From Cricetomys ansorgei (taxonomy: Eukaryota > Chordata > Mammalia > Rodentia > Nesomyidae), in NCBI GenBank assembly GCA_026225945.1, contig JAMJFZ010001074.1, positions 1,945,501-2,009,500 of the forward strand: a stretch of 64,000 nt of DNA, in the 5' to 3' direction. This document shows, piece by piece, positions 10,881-22,813 of the stretch. The notes under the pieces are model-generated. The model was not told the DNA's origin. It did no database searches and saw only the letters and a list, made by a program, of their open reading frames with translations. The translations under genes were made by a program, and so were the position numbers. Each line of letters begins with the position of its first letter. Position 1 is the first letter of the stretch.

Positions 10881-12894
10881 CGAAAATCAGAACAATATAC
10901 AATACAAGTCTAAAAACAAACTATCTGGAAAATTTAGAATTAATACAAGTCACACATCAATTCATTTTCCTATGTAGCTGATTTCAGCAAAATAAAAGCT
11001 TCCAAGAAAAATGTCATTCTGCTTTTTATTTTGTAGAATATCTGGAAATTTTCCAAAGGAAATATGAAACCATCAAAGATGATTAACTATGGCAATTAAA
11101 AATATGAATTTCTAAAATAATGGTATCTAATTGCCAAAGACAAGATAAAGACACAGGCAAATTAATCCCAGTAACTATTTGAAGAGGAGGCTCGATGGTT
11201 ACTGCGTCATTCAAGACAGGCTCTAAACGTATACTTCTGAATAAATTACAAATATTTATTATCAGTTTTCAAAAATTTTAGAGTGCTCAAATTTTACTCC
11301 TCTACTGCTGTTCTATGTAAGATTGCAAAGAACTTTGCTTTCTAAGGGTTGTCTATAGTAAAAAATACTTTGTTAGCCTTTTCCCATTGTGAGCTTAACT
11401 ATAAATTTTGAAGGTAAAACTTCTTTCCATATTCTGATTGTAGTGTATTCTGAAGTATATACATTTAAGCAAAAGGCAAATGGTTTCCTTTTAAAAGTCA
11501 CGCTAATTTATGTTGCTGGATGAGTTAAAGCTTCCTCTACATTGGGCTAATGTTTTAGTGGGAAACTGAGCATCTGGGAGTGTGTTTGCAGCCAGGGGCT
11601 AGAGTGAGTATTCAATACTTGACTACTTAGACTTGGGCACTCATTTCTAGAAGGTCGTTAAATTATTCAAAATTTCTTTTTTATTATACCTTTTAAATAA
11701 CTAGCAGAATAATTACAATTTTGCTTATTTACATATTAATATAGCTAATTAAATATAAGCTCTTCTACATATAAAATAAGTAAGTGCTTATTTCTAATGA
11801 GTTGAATAGTAATTAAAATATTAAGAATAGTTCAAAATATACCGAGAATCAATTTACTAGGTGTAAGGACATAAAAAGCTCTGCATATCAACTTTATAAC
11901 ATTGATCAAGCCCTGCATTTATGGCTTTTACAAATAAGAAATTTGGTCTGCAGCAGTAAAATCTCAAGAAATTTCAGACATGCAGATTTGTTCCTGTTGT
12001 CTATTTTACAGTCTGAGAAGCCAACAAGATAAAGGTTATATGAAGAGACAACTTGTGTTTGCTTTGTGCGTTTGTTCTTTGTGTTCCGCGTGTGACTGTG
12101 CTCCCAGGAGACCATTTTACTGGGCAGAAGTGGAGGGTTGTTCGGGTAATAGAGTTACTTCCAGCTGCTAAAACTTAAGTAGACTTCCCTTTTTTTTTTT
12201 TTTAAAAAAAAAACAAAGTTGATTATGAAAAGGTTCAGCTTTCACAGATGTGACCAGAGTTAACTCTCATCTTCACTGGAGAAGCTACTCTAAATTGAAT
12301 TTATAAGTAAACTATATATTTATTCCAATATCCAAGCTCTGTTCTTTTCTAAATCACCCAACTTTATTTATACAATTACAATTTTAAATTCTGGATTCAC
12401 TTCTAAATTTAATAAGTAGATACTATTAGTTTTATAATAGTTGCTCTTCTTTACAAAGTGATGTTTCATGATATATTTATAAGTTCAAGGTATACTATAG
12501 ACCTCCTGAATTATAGAGAAATGAAAGTAGCTTACTAGTAATTCCTGCTGACGAGAAAAATCAGTTGGAAAGGAAGTACAAGTCAAAAAATGTGAAAAGT
12601 ATCACTAAACACCAAATGTCGGGGTAGATAACTACGAAGCGCCATATTTGAAACATGACACTTGAGGTTGATATGCTCACCTAACGTGAAAAGATGTACA
12701 GTGTTAGTTTCACGGATTATTTGACCCTAAGTTACCTTAGGCTGCTCGGAGGGAGTGTCACGGTATGTGGTGGCTAGGGACACACAGGTCCCTGTAAAGC
12801 AATATGGGAGAGTCAGGCTCGGTTTCAGATAGTTTATTTCCTCATATGCCTTCCTCCAAAATATTCACTTTGCATTTGGGTAAAGGAATAAAAG

Positions 12895-12942
12895 ATGGGA
12901 GGGAGGGAGGCCTGAGGAAGGGAGGAAAATGGAGGAAGTCTA
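12895..12942. repeat. Purine-rich (GGGA)-like low-complexity tract
   Basis: GATGGGAGGGAGGGAGG and a following GGAAGGGAGGAAAATGGAGG form a G/A-only stretch of about 45 bp with one short interruption. Confidence 0.7.
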
Positions 12943-13509
12943 AATTTTAAGTATCTTCACAAAGCATATATGACAAAAAAAAAAATCTAGCTAATTCAGA
13001 TTTTTTTTTAAATATTTCTATCTAAATCATAAAGAGTGCTTTGGCAAAAATATTCTTTAAAAAATAGTGCTGGTATGAATTATAAATGCTCAGACCAATC
13101 CACAGCATCTAAGCATTAGCTGCCTAATGAGTCAGCTTATGTCAACGCTGCACAGGAGTACCACGCTGTTTGCACTGGGTAAATGGAGAGAACCCTATCC
13201 TGGCACCTGCTCTTCACTATCAGGAAGTCCATCTGAATTACGCTATGGTAAGATTCTGCCCTAGACCAGAGATCACAGTAAAATGACTTAGATGTGTTAG
13301 TAGACATGCTGGTACTCTCTGCATTCATAACTTAGGACAAATTCATTCTTCAGAGGATTCTTAGCTCTGAAAATACACTTATTCTTTATATTTGAGGTGG
13401 TTTGTTTTTTGTTTCTTTTCTTTTTTTTTTTTAAATTTAAGTAGGCCATCAAATCCCTGGGAGAAGTTATTTATAATATATGTGAAAAAAATCTGTGTGT
13501 TAGTCAAGA

Positions 13510-13640
13510 GTTTAGATGCTAGTGTAGCATCACTAACTGGTAAGGTGGCCTTGAGCTTACAGCTCTGCGGGCTGCAGTTTTCTTAACCTTAAAATGAAGA
13601 AGATGGACCAGATGAGTTTTTAAATCCTTTACAGAGCAAG
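13510..13640 (+). repeat. MIR-like ancient SINE
   Basis: The order GGTGGCCTTGAGC, GGGCTGCAGTTTTCTTAACC, TTAAAATGAAGAAGATGGAC and CAGATGAGTTTTTAAATCC follows the 3' half of MIR-type tRNA-derived SINEs, with the usual high divergence. Confidence 0.55.
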
Positions 13641-13684
13641 GGGTTCACGATCCTGGGATAAGTCCTTTCTACAGCGCTCCAAAG

Positions 13685-13810
13685 GCACAAGACACTGCTA
13701 TCAAGGAGTTGGAGAAAATTACCACGTTTTCTAGAGAGAAAGGACATGCACAAGACACCGCTATCAAGGAGTTGGAGAAAATGACCACGTTTTCTAGAGA
13801 GAAAGGAGAT
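13685..13810. repeat. 63-bp tandem duplication (two copies)
   Basis: Copy 1 is 13685-13747 and copy 2 is 13748-13810. Both start GCACAAGACAC and end GAGAGAAAGGA-AT. They differ at three positions. The period is a multiple of three, so the minus-strand ORF crossing it stays open with a repeated 21-residue unit. No known mobile element matches the unit. Confidence 0.97.
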
Positions 13811-14379
13811 GCGCTTAAGGAGGGACCACACCGACAAACAACGGTGCAGTAAAGGTCAACCGGGGGACACAAGAGAAGCAGCTGCTAGTCTGAGGACGCA
13901 GCGGATGAAATCCCGCATTGGAGGAGTAACTGACTGTGTACTCACAAGGGCACAAGTTCTAGGCGGCTGGATTTGTCAGTGGACAAAGCAGATAAAGATC
14001 GCTGCTGTCTCCTTGGGATTCTTCAAGGCTCACAATCTTATAATTAATCCGAGAAATAATTTTCCGGAAAAATGTTCTGTGCATCAGTCCTCTAATTTGG
14101 AACAAATAGAATGTTCTCTTCGCCAAATGTCAAGTACCAATAAAAGCTCAAAGAAGATTCTTTAACCTGCATCTTCCCTGAGAGTCATATTGCATCGTGC
14201 TTACTTGATCAAACACACAGATTTAAGGGGAGTGGAAATCTAGACAATGAGTTTTCAAGTTTCCAACTGGGCCACATGAATGGGCTGAGGTTCTTAATAA
14301 CACATGATAGCCTGGCTTGCATTCTAACGGGGAAGCTACACTAGTAGGCAGAATTCTGTGTGTTCCCATTATTAACATG

Positions 14380-14580
14380 TAATTTTGAGTGTTTGTGTCT
14401 CCCAGAATTCCTGTGTTGAAACTGAAATCCCCAATGCAAAGCTGTTTGAAGCTGGGGTCTGTGGGGAGTCTTTCTGGAGGGCAAGAGCTCCCTGAATAGT
14501 TTGTTGTCTTCAAAAAGAGGCAGAGAGATGACTGCTGTCCTGCCCCCTTGTGAGAGAATGACTGTCTGCCAACTGGGAAG
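14380..14580 (+). repeat. MaLR-type LTR fragment
   Basis: GTTTGTGTCTCCCAGAATTC, CTGTGTTGAAACTGAAATCC, CCAATGCAAAGCTG and GAGAGAATGACTG match the 5' part of mammalian apparent LTR retrotransposon LTRs (MST/MLT1 type). The 3' end is missing and a B4 follows. Confidence 0.6.
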
Positions 14581-14619
14581 GAAACTGAATACAGGCTGCT
14601 TGGAGTTTTTGGGTTTGGG

Positions 14620-14828
14620 TTGTTGTTGTTTCGTTTGTTTTCCCAGATAGGGTCTCATATAGCTCAGACTAGCCTCAATGACTTGAATTTAGGATTCTCC
14701 TGTCTCCACATCGTTAGTGCTGCGATTATAGCTGTGTACACCAGGCCAGGCTAGTTGGATGCCGACAGATCGAACTGCATCATGTAAGCTACAAAAACAC
14801 TCCGCTAACTGAGCTATGTCCCCAGGCC
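14620..14828 (-). repeat. B4 SINE (ID-B1 composite)
   Basis: Reversed B1 part (AGATAGGGTCTCATATAGCT, CTGCGATTATAGCTGTG), then a reversed ID part ending ACTGAGCTATGTCCCCAGGC. Confidence 0.75.
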
Positions 14829-15299
14829 AGCTCTCTGATCTTAAATATTCTTGGCACCGGGACTCTGAAGAATCAGTCTGTTGCTTAAATCACTGAATCT
14901 ACAATATTTTCATTTTAGTAGCCCAAATGACTAACCCTAAAAGAAATGGCTAATGGAAAGTTAGGAAGACTACAAATACTCACTCTTAGGAAATCAGTAA
15001 CTTTTTGAAGATGACAAAATGAAAGAATGACAAAACCTGACAGGAGTATAAGCTCATTGCCGCCAAGTAGTCTCTCAGAGAATACGATTATGTCACTTGG
15101 AATCGTAATTTATTCAATAATAAATGTCAGTAAGTTTTAATGTATTATTACTTTCTATTCTACCAAGGGTTACTCAGAATTTTTAAACTGCTTTTCTAAA
15201 AGGAAGACTATCATTGCTCTTATATTTATAATAAAATACGACCTATGTAATCTTTTTGAATGTGCTTCTTTGATATATTTTAGGCAGGAGACTTTACTT

Positions 15300-15489
15300 T
15301 TTAAAAAGAGATTTATTTATCCATGTATTTTATGTATGAGTGCTCTGTCTTCATGCACACCAGAAGAGGAGAGGGGATCAAATCCCATTACAGACGGTTG
15401 TGAGCCACCATGTAACTGCTGGGAGTTGAACTCAGAACCTCTGGAAGTATAGTCAAGTGCTCTTAACAACTAAGCCATCTCTCCAGCCC
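15300..15489 (-). repeat. B2/B3 SINE
   Basis: Reversed B2-family order: TTATTTATCCATG, CACCAGAAGAGGAGAGGGGA, GGTTGTGAGCCACCATGTAA, CTGGGAGTTGAACTCAGAAC and CCATCTCTCCAGCCC, which is the reversed tRNA-like head with its A-box. It is fairly well preserved. Confidence 0.88.
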
Positions 15490-16689
15490 AAATGTTTAGA
15501 ATTATTACATCGACCTCTTGATGTAAAAGAAAACGAAATATCCAGCTTCTTAACTGCCATGTTAGTTTTCCACTTCTGCCTCTGCCACCCGAGAGGAATA
15601 GCATGTACGCATGCTTCGTTCTTATGACCGACCAGCCACAGATGGCTTGACTTCACGCTTCCTCCTAGACCCCCCAGCAACTGTGGCCATGCGCCTAACG
15701 TGGAGTCCTTTCCCCAGCCACCACTCAAACACGAAAAGCTGAAAAAGCTAATTTGCATACAAAACACTAATTAGCATGTAGTCTTGATTCACCAGACTAA
15801 AATAAATGCCACAACTGAAGTAAAACAACTCAGTAAGCTCTCCCTCTTTTTCCTTAAACTTTCTGAGGGGACTTTTGATAATATATGTAGCTTTTGGGCG
15901 TGTTTATTTTTATTTTTAAGGTAACTGCTGACAGGGAATAGATCACAGGTGGGAGAGTGGTAAATGGACATGGCAGGACTAAAGAAGTGTTATCACTATA
16001 ACCAAGCTGCTCACTGAACATGATGACTTATGAGGTCCTTCCTGAAGGAAAAGCAGCAGGCAGTGCCTTCTAGGGAGGGGGTACAGGAGCACCAGCAAAT
16101 ATCTGGTCGGCTCCTTAAGTTACTGGGTAACTGAGTTGTGAACAGCAATGTTGGAGGACTCAGAACTGACTGAAAATCTCATCTGGTCCATTCAGTTGTC
16201 TTGTTAAAAATACGTCCTCCCTACTGATATTGTAAAGAATGGACCACACCGCTGGGAAAGGATATTTGGCTTAGGAAGAAGATAGCTGCAAAGTATGTCC
16301 AGATTGGGGAAAAAAATGTGCTTGCCTAAATAAGGTAAATTACTATCTTCTGAGAACCCAGTAAGAACAAGAACAAGAAGACATCCCAAAGCCATGATGA
16401 CAATATCCATTTTAACGACATGTAGGAGGGTTACAATTGAGGTGACTAAAAAGGCCTTTTGTTTTTTACTCCTGCTTTTGGGCTTTTGCAAGCAGTCCTG
16501 GAGTGCCAGTTTTAAAATAATGACCAATCTGATATCAGAAGAAACTAACGACTCTGTGCAGCAGTTCACCTCGTCCAGTGCCTGGCTTATTAACAGGATC
16601 CTAATATTTTTCCAGTGAAATTTTTTATCTTAATTCATTTACTTTTTGTGTATGTGTATTTGTTTACATGTGTGGGTACATGTTCACAT

Positions 16690-16942
16690 GCATGTGTGAT
16701 GTGTGTGGAAGCCAGCGAATGATCTTGGGTGTTCCCCGGGAGCTGCCCATTTTTTTGGCCACGGTCTCTCACTGGCCTGGAAGTCCACATAGGCGAGGCT
16801 GTTTAGCAAGCCCCGAAGTTCCACCTGCCTGTTCCCCGTGCTGGTATGCGAGTGTGTGCCGACACACCCAAGCTGCTCTTCACGTGGGTTCTGGGGACAG
16901 AACTCAAGAACCCAGACCAACTGAGCCATCTCTCCAGACCCC
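16690..16942 (-). repeat. B4 SINE, diverged
   Basis: A GT-rich lead, then GGTCTCTCACTGGCCTGGAA, GTGGGTTCTGGGGACAGAAC and CTGAGCCATCTCTCCAGACC: a reversed B4 with the ID head at its right end. Confidence 0.75.
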
Positions 16943-18321
16943 GAGACATGCTTCAGAAGCTTATTAGTTTTAAGTCTGACCTTAGAAACCTGTTTGCAAC
17001 AATACATTTTCTTCCCATTAAGACTCAACATTTCAGTATGGATTTTAAATGTTCTGTCTCCTTAAAATAGTCTTTAGCATGAAAGACACATAAGAAAAAA
17101 GTTATTTTTTAAAATGTAGTTTATACACCACAACATTGAGACAAAAATGTGAGATGCAAAAAGAAATATGCTTTGGAAAAATATGAATTGTCAACAATAA
17201 TTTTATTAATTATATATGGTTAAGTATCTATATAACTTGGTCCCAAGGAGTCATTGTTCAACCTAGTGTTAATCTTTTCTCTCATCTCTGTAACGTACTG
17301 TATTAAGCAGATCCCGAGTCCAGCACAATTCTATGACATAAGATTATTCTAGAATCTATGAAACATACTTTTAGAAAATTTAGAAAATTCATAGTTCTAG
17401 CAATGCAACCAAAATATGTTCACTGCAAGGTTTAACTAAAATAGAAATAGTATTTTAAAAACAAGGTACTATTTTTTGTTACCATATATCTATTTTGTTA
17501 ATTAAAGTCTCTTTATATAATCTTCTTATTTAGGTTTTTACTCTATATTTTACTTACAAGTAAATTCTTATTACATTTAATTATGTTAACTCTTTTGAAG
17601 TCATATGATACCAATAATAAACACTATTAGGGAATATTATTTTGAAAACCATTAGTGTAGCATGACTTCCTTATTTTACCTCGGTCATGCTCTATATACA
17701 GATGTTTACATATCTTTCTAATTCCATGAGATGCTTGAGTTTCCTACAGAGCAATGATATATAACTGATATATAAAGATCTTTTACAGTTTACTCATCTT
17801 AATTTGTTTAGTTTCCTTTCTGTTTTTCATGAACATCTCCATCAGACACCACTGACACCCCAGTGAATAAGACACTCTTGATTAACACATTTTAATTCCA
17901 ACTAGTCCTAAACTAATTTAGCTCACAAATGACATACTTGTGCTGGCATATTCTGCTGATCAGCATAAGTATGTAGTTTATCTTCCACCAATCTTAGATC
18001 CTCTATCATCATCAACACTTAATTAAAATAACTGTAGAGTAATAACAGATCTAGTTTCTTTGATGTGTTTTTGGCAAGCTAACCCCACACAGCAGTTACA
18101 AGCAGAATGACTATTTATGGATTTATTCTAAACATCATTGGCCACTTACACTATGGGCCTTTTCAAGAAGATGAGAGCACTTTTCAAGCGTTTATTACCA
18201 CCCAATCACTGCACATAGGGTTGTGAATGAGGACCGTGCTGTCTGTTGGTCTAACAGTATAAATAATTGAGCAATGGTCTGTAAGAATTAGTAGCTCACT
18301 GGAGTCAGTTTATATCCAGAA

Positions 18322-18341
18322 ACACACACACACACACACAC
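18322..18341. repeat. (CA)n microsatellite
   Basis: A perfect CA run of 20 bp is followed by the degenerate CTCACACTCACC. Confidence 0.95.
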
Positions 18342-18469
18342 TCACACTCACCTTTTTCTTGGTGTGAGGTACTAAGGTAACAACAGACTAATTGCTTTTA
18401 CTAAATGTCTAAATTTGAGAATAAGTATTTGTGGCTTATAGCTTAGGATAGAGTACTTTGGCCACTCAA

Positions 18470-20106
18470 TTTAAAAGCTAAAATTTGCAGGTAAATGAAT
18501 AGAGCTAGAAACAATTAAATAAAGTGAGATAACCCAGACCCCCCCAAAGACAAATTTTGTATGTTCTCTACTACGTGGATGCTAGCTTTTAAGCTTTACA
18601 TATATGTTTCAATGTGAATGACGACAGAGGTTAGGTAGCTAGTAAGGAAGCAGGGGGAGGAGGAGAGGGCCTTAGGAAGGGAAAATAGAGTGTACTGTTA
18701 TAAAAAGATAAAGAAGATAGAATAGGAAGATTAGGCGGGTGGGTTGGGAAGGGCAGAGTAAAGGGAGAATTGGGGAGGGACATCTAACACTAAAGGCCTT
18801 TTGAAAAGCCACTTGGAAACCCACTACTATAGAAGCTTCCTAAAATATATACACATACAAAAGGAATTTAAATGGAGGTCAACATATACTGGAAACAATG
18901 CCACAACCAGATATCATATGCCACCAGTAAAACCTCCAATGTCAGGGATGGACTATATCTTGTTTGGACTCTATCTTGTTGAGTGTTGACTGAACAGATC
19001 CCATTGACCCCTCCAAACATCACAGGTTATTAGCAAGGTTTCTGGTTACTCTCCATAAACTGATGGTAAGGACCTACTGCTGAAGACACAACTTACTTAT
19101 GTCATCAAACACAGAGTCATTGAGCTGGTGTCCAAACTAGAAGCTTCATCCCTACTGACTAGACTAGTATTCATGGTGCCAAAAGGTATTTTGCAGGCTA
19201 CTGGAGGGAAAAAAAATCAATTTCAATTTCACCAGATACGAACCTTGTGATCTACAACAGTGACCTACCTGCAAGATACACTGGTGCCACAATGGCACAA
19301 ATGTTTTGAAAGTAACCACTTTTTGAGTGGATTTAAGACCCACTCCCTGAGATGAAACCTGTATATAACAACTCTAAAATGACCAAGAACCTGAGATTAG
19401 ATAGGCCATGGGCCTACGAGAAAAACCCAATACTATTATTCTCCTAAAGGAACCTAGCAATGGAATGGCTCCTAATGACATATCACTATACACACAGACA
19501 GAGCACTGTCTAAGCCTCAACAGGAAAGCTTCTTGCAGTCGATAAAAATCAACAAAGAAACCCACAACTGAAGAATGTATGAGTGAGAACCTTTGGAACA
19601 CTCAGTTCTAAATCAGATGACTGCATCAAACCCTTCCCCTCAAGGCTCAGGGAATCATGCAGAAGAGGAGGGAGAAAGACTGTATGAGTCAGAGGTGGTG
19701 GAGGACTCCATGGAAACAGCATCTTTCGCAAACAATGGGAACGATGCACACATGAACAGAAATACTGTAGCAGCACACACAACACCTGCACAAGCTTAAA
19801 CCAGGAAAAAGTCCAGCACATCTGAGAAGGGGTAATGTGCACAAAGTCCCATCTGAAGCCAAGAATCCATTTGCAATTGATGCTTGCTAGGAAAGGGAAA
19901 ATCAGTGTCCGCCAATGGAGTGACACTGCATATATCAACCACTCTCTTGGGCAGGCCCCCAGGACCAGGAGCACTCAGGTAATATAAAACAGACTCAGTA
20001 TTTGTGTGTGTGTGTGCTTTTTGTTTTTGTATTTTTTGTCTATTGATTTTTCTCTCTCTCTCTTGCTTTTATCATTTCTTTTTTCTTTTGTGTTGATGTT
20101 TTCCCT

Positions 20107-20150
<44 letters not shown>

Positions 20151-20300
20151 AGGAGGGAGGGAGGGAGGGAGGGAGGGAAGAGGGAATGGGGGGTGGGGAG
20201 AATGAACATAAAGCTGGTTGGGTAGGGAGGATCTAGGAGGAGTCTGGGGAGTCTAAAGATTATGTATACATTGCATAAAAATTTTAAAAGTTAAAATTTC
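18470..20300 (+). repeat. L1 LINE 3' end with long murine-type 3' UTR (Lx-like)
   Basis: It opens with the L1 ORF2 3' end (AAATTTGCAGGTAAATGAAT, TGAGATAACCCAGACC, CTACGTGGATGCTAG). A 3' UTR of about 1.5 kb follows with the recurring CACTAAAGGCC, AAACCTCCAATGTCAGG, CTGGTGTCCAAACTAGAAGC, ATTTAAGACCCACTCCCTGA, CCCCTCAAGGCTCAGGGAAT and CAATGGAGTGACACTGC. A poly-purine stretch and an A-rich tail close it. It is antisense to Ssbp2. It is the longest copy of a UTR type also seen at 42188-42960, 45222-46045 and 61735-62290. ORFs inside it (up to 141 codons) are UTR artefacts. Confidence 0.85.
20109..20179. repeat. (GA)n then (GGGA)n microsatellite
   Basis: A GA run of 38 bp is followed by AAGAAGGAGGG and a run of GGGA units, inside the L1 3' UTR. 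Confidence 0.95.
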
Positions 20301-20559
20301 AGCAATATTTTTAAACTTTTCTTAAAGAATACATATCCATTCCTTTGTGCATTGTATGATTTATATTTTCATGTGAATTTGCTGTAGGTGAAGGTATGAA
20401 GACATGTGCTTTACCTTATTCAGCCATCACTGCAAAGGTAACTTAAATGCTGTATTTTGTTCTTAACTTTCTGCTATCTTGAAACTCTTATGGCATTTCT
20501 ATTGAATTAGCAATAGTCCTTTGAAATGTCCATGCAGAGAAATTAATATATTTGTTTAA

Positions 20560-20945
20560 GACTCTGACCCAGATAGGGCTCAGGATGGTTGCCTAGCATG
20601 CCTGAGGCTGGGGGTTCTATTACCAGAACCACAAATAAAACAGGACACAGGAGATAATTACAGTGGTGCACACCTCTAATCCCAGGAGTCTGTGGGCTGA
20701 GGCAGGAGGATTTCTGTTAGTTTTAGGTCAGCCTGGGTCATATGGCATTCTAGAGACCTGGTTAGGCAACTTAGTAAGATTTTGTTCCAAAATAAAACAA
20801 GAACTAGATCTGTAGCTCTCTGGGAGATTCTCTTATTTACTATGCAGGAGACCTGGTTAGGCAACTTAGTAAGAGTTTGTTCCAAAATAAAACGAGAACT
20901 AGATCTGTAGCTCTCTGGGAGATTCTCTTATTTACTATGCAGGAG
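20560..20945 (+). repeat. B4 SINE with duplicated tail
   Basis: An ID-like head (ATAGGGCTCAGGATGG, GAGGCTGGGGGTTCTATTAC) is followed by a B1-like body (CAGTGGTGCACACCTCTAAT, CAGGCCAG replaced by AGGTCAGCCTGGGTCATATG) in plus orientation. The 3' part overlaps the 95-bp tandem duplication. Confidence 0.7.
20753..20942. repeat. 95-bp tandem duplication (two copies)
   Basis: Copy 1 is 20753-20847 and copy 2 is 20848-20942. Both start GAGACCTGGTTAGGC and end TTTACTATGCAG. They differ at two positions (T/G and A/G), so the duplication is young compared with the SINE it sits in. Confidence 0.97.
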
Positions 20946-21299
20946 ACTCCCTGTCAATAAAGAAGAAAGAAGAGGAGGGGGAGGGAGGGAGGGATGGGGG
21001 GTGGAAATCTGACAAGAAGTGCAAGTGTCAAGGAACATGCAAGAGTTTGTGTGTGGACTTTAGGGGGAAAGGTGTGTCATGATAAATCTATACTGTTTTA
21101 TGGGTTTCTAGATTAAAGTTGCAGTGCCGTGTGGAAGGGGTGGAGATGGAGAAAACCTGCCCGACAGGTTCTGAGCTGTAGTGGAGGAAAAGAGAAAGCA
21201 CATCTGGATTTGTAGTGTGGTAGAAGCTTACAGCATGTGAGTGTCACAAAGGCCCCACAAGAGCATCTGAACTCTTTCACCATGAAGAAATGATAAATA

Positions 21300-21545
21300 T
21301 CTGATATGGGTATTTTACCCTAATTTTAACATTACATAAGATAATATATAATTATATTATATTATTAATTATATCGATTATGGTATCAGTAAATCATATT
21401 AACATATTATCTCAATATACTATAGATAATATTAATATTGAGATAATATTAATTTAGATAAAGATTAAGATAGTTTTAATAAATAAAATATATTAATATA
21501 AGTCTAAAATTATAGAAATAAATATAATCAGCATTTATGCGTCAG
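21300..21545. repeat. AT-rich low-complexity block
   Basis: About 245 bp is almost only A and T, with repeated ATAATATTAA/TTAATATTAT words and short inverted repeats such as TAATATTAATATTGAG. Confidence 0.85.
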
Positions 21546-22005
21546 TTCTAAAAAGTAAAAAAAAAAAAGATTTTTAGCATGAACATAAATGAATTAAACT
21601 AGACTCACTCAAATTTGAAAAATGAATAGAGAGAGAAAGAGACCTAGGATTTGCGTCACAAACCTGTAACCGGGGTCCTAAGGTGGCCGAGGAAAGAGGC
21701 CTGTTGCAAATTCAACATGAGCAACACATCTAGACTCTATCTTGGAAAAGAAAAGGATGCCATGAGGATGACAGGGCCAAATACACTGTCACTGGCCCTC
21801 CTGACCAGGGTCTCTCCAGCTCGGTTTATAAGAGTCTGTGTTACAAACATAACGCAAGACAACACAACAGCCATGAAACTAGGACTCCTAGCCCATGTGC
21901 ACTGGTCTCTTGACTTTCAGGAGTAACAGGAAGTGGACAGGAAACCATGCCAGTCTCAGACAGCCAGGGTAACTGTCAAGTATCTACTTTGGTAAACAAT
22001 TGGAT

Positions 22006-22144
22006 TTCTTTTCTTTTTCTTCCTTCCTTTTCTTTTTCTTCTTTCTTTCTTTCCTTCCTTCCTTCCTTCCTTCCTTCCTTCCTTCCTTCCTTCCTCCCTT
22101 CCCCCCCTCCCTCCCTCCCTCCTTCCTTCCTTCCTTCTTTCTTT
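22006..22144. repeat. (CTTT/CTTC)n microsatellite
   Basis: About 139 bp of pure pyrimidine: CTTT units, then CTTC units, then CCCTCC, then CTTT again. It joins the T-rich tail end of the reversed B1 that follows, so it most likely grew from that poly(A) tail. Confidence 0.95.
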
Positions 22145-22268
22145 CTGTTGTAATTCTGACCATCCTGGAACTCACTCTGTAGACCAGGCTGGCCTCGAAC
22201 TCACAGAGATCCTCCTGCCTCTGCCTCTTGAGTGCTGGGATTAAAGGTGTGCTCCACCACTGCCCTGC
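22145..22268 (-). repeat. B1 SINE
   Basis: CCATCCTGGAACTCACTCTG, GACCAGGCTGGCCTCGAACT, CTCACAGAGATCC and GCTGGGATTAAAGGTGTG are in reversed B1 order. The 3' end (left side) has become a pyrimidine microsatellite. Confidence 0.92.
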
Positions 22269-22759
22269 AACACCTGGATTCCTAACAGAGAAGTTTTCCT
22301 TTATTCTAACTGAAGACACAAGTAGACCCCAACAGCTGATAGTGTTCTGCTGTTGCTCCCTGTCCATCCAGAAAATGCTGCAGGGAGTTTAGTTTTCTAA
22401 ATTGTAGGTTTTTAAAAAGCTTATTTAGTTACTCAAGCTGAGAAGTTTTAATTTGTTCTATCGCTGAGACCAGAAAAACTATTACCAGGACTGCAGGACA
22501 GTATTATCAAAGCCGGCAGCTGCCAGGCACCTCTGCGTTCCCAGTTGCTTTTATCTTTACAGGGAAGGGCTGGCTCTGCGTGCACCACTTAGACGATCTG
22601 TTCTTTAAACATTCAAAATTACATTTTTAAGTTATTAAAGTTTAATTTTTTACTGCTTGAGCTTTGATAAATAAGCAGTATTCCCTGCCTTCTACTCTAC
22701 AAGTGTGCTGCCTTTAACTCCAGGAAATACTATCTGAATTTTAAAATTCTTCCCCCCCC

Positions 22760-22761
<2 letters not shown>

Positions 22762-22812
<51 letters not shown>
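22762..22812. repeat. (GT)n microsatellite
   Basis: A GT run of about 45 bp, followed by GTATGTGTAC. Confidence 0.97.

Positions 22813-22813
<1 letters not shown>

Noticed and set aside
15453..15767. 104-codon minus-strand ORF ending in a B2 SINE
   Set aside because: The C-terminal part is SINE head sequence and the rest has no motif or splice support.
19549..19974. 141-codon minus-strand ORF with membrane-like segments
   Set aside because: It lies entirely within the antisense strand of an L1 3' UTR that recurs at 42188 and 61735 without this ORF.
21984..22367. Lys/Glu-rich 127-codon ORF resembling a charged coiled protein
   Set aside because: It is translation of the GAAA/GGAA microsatellite and the adjoining B1.
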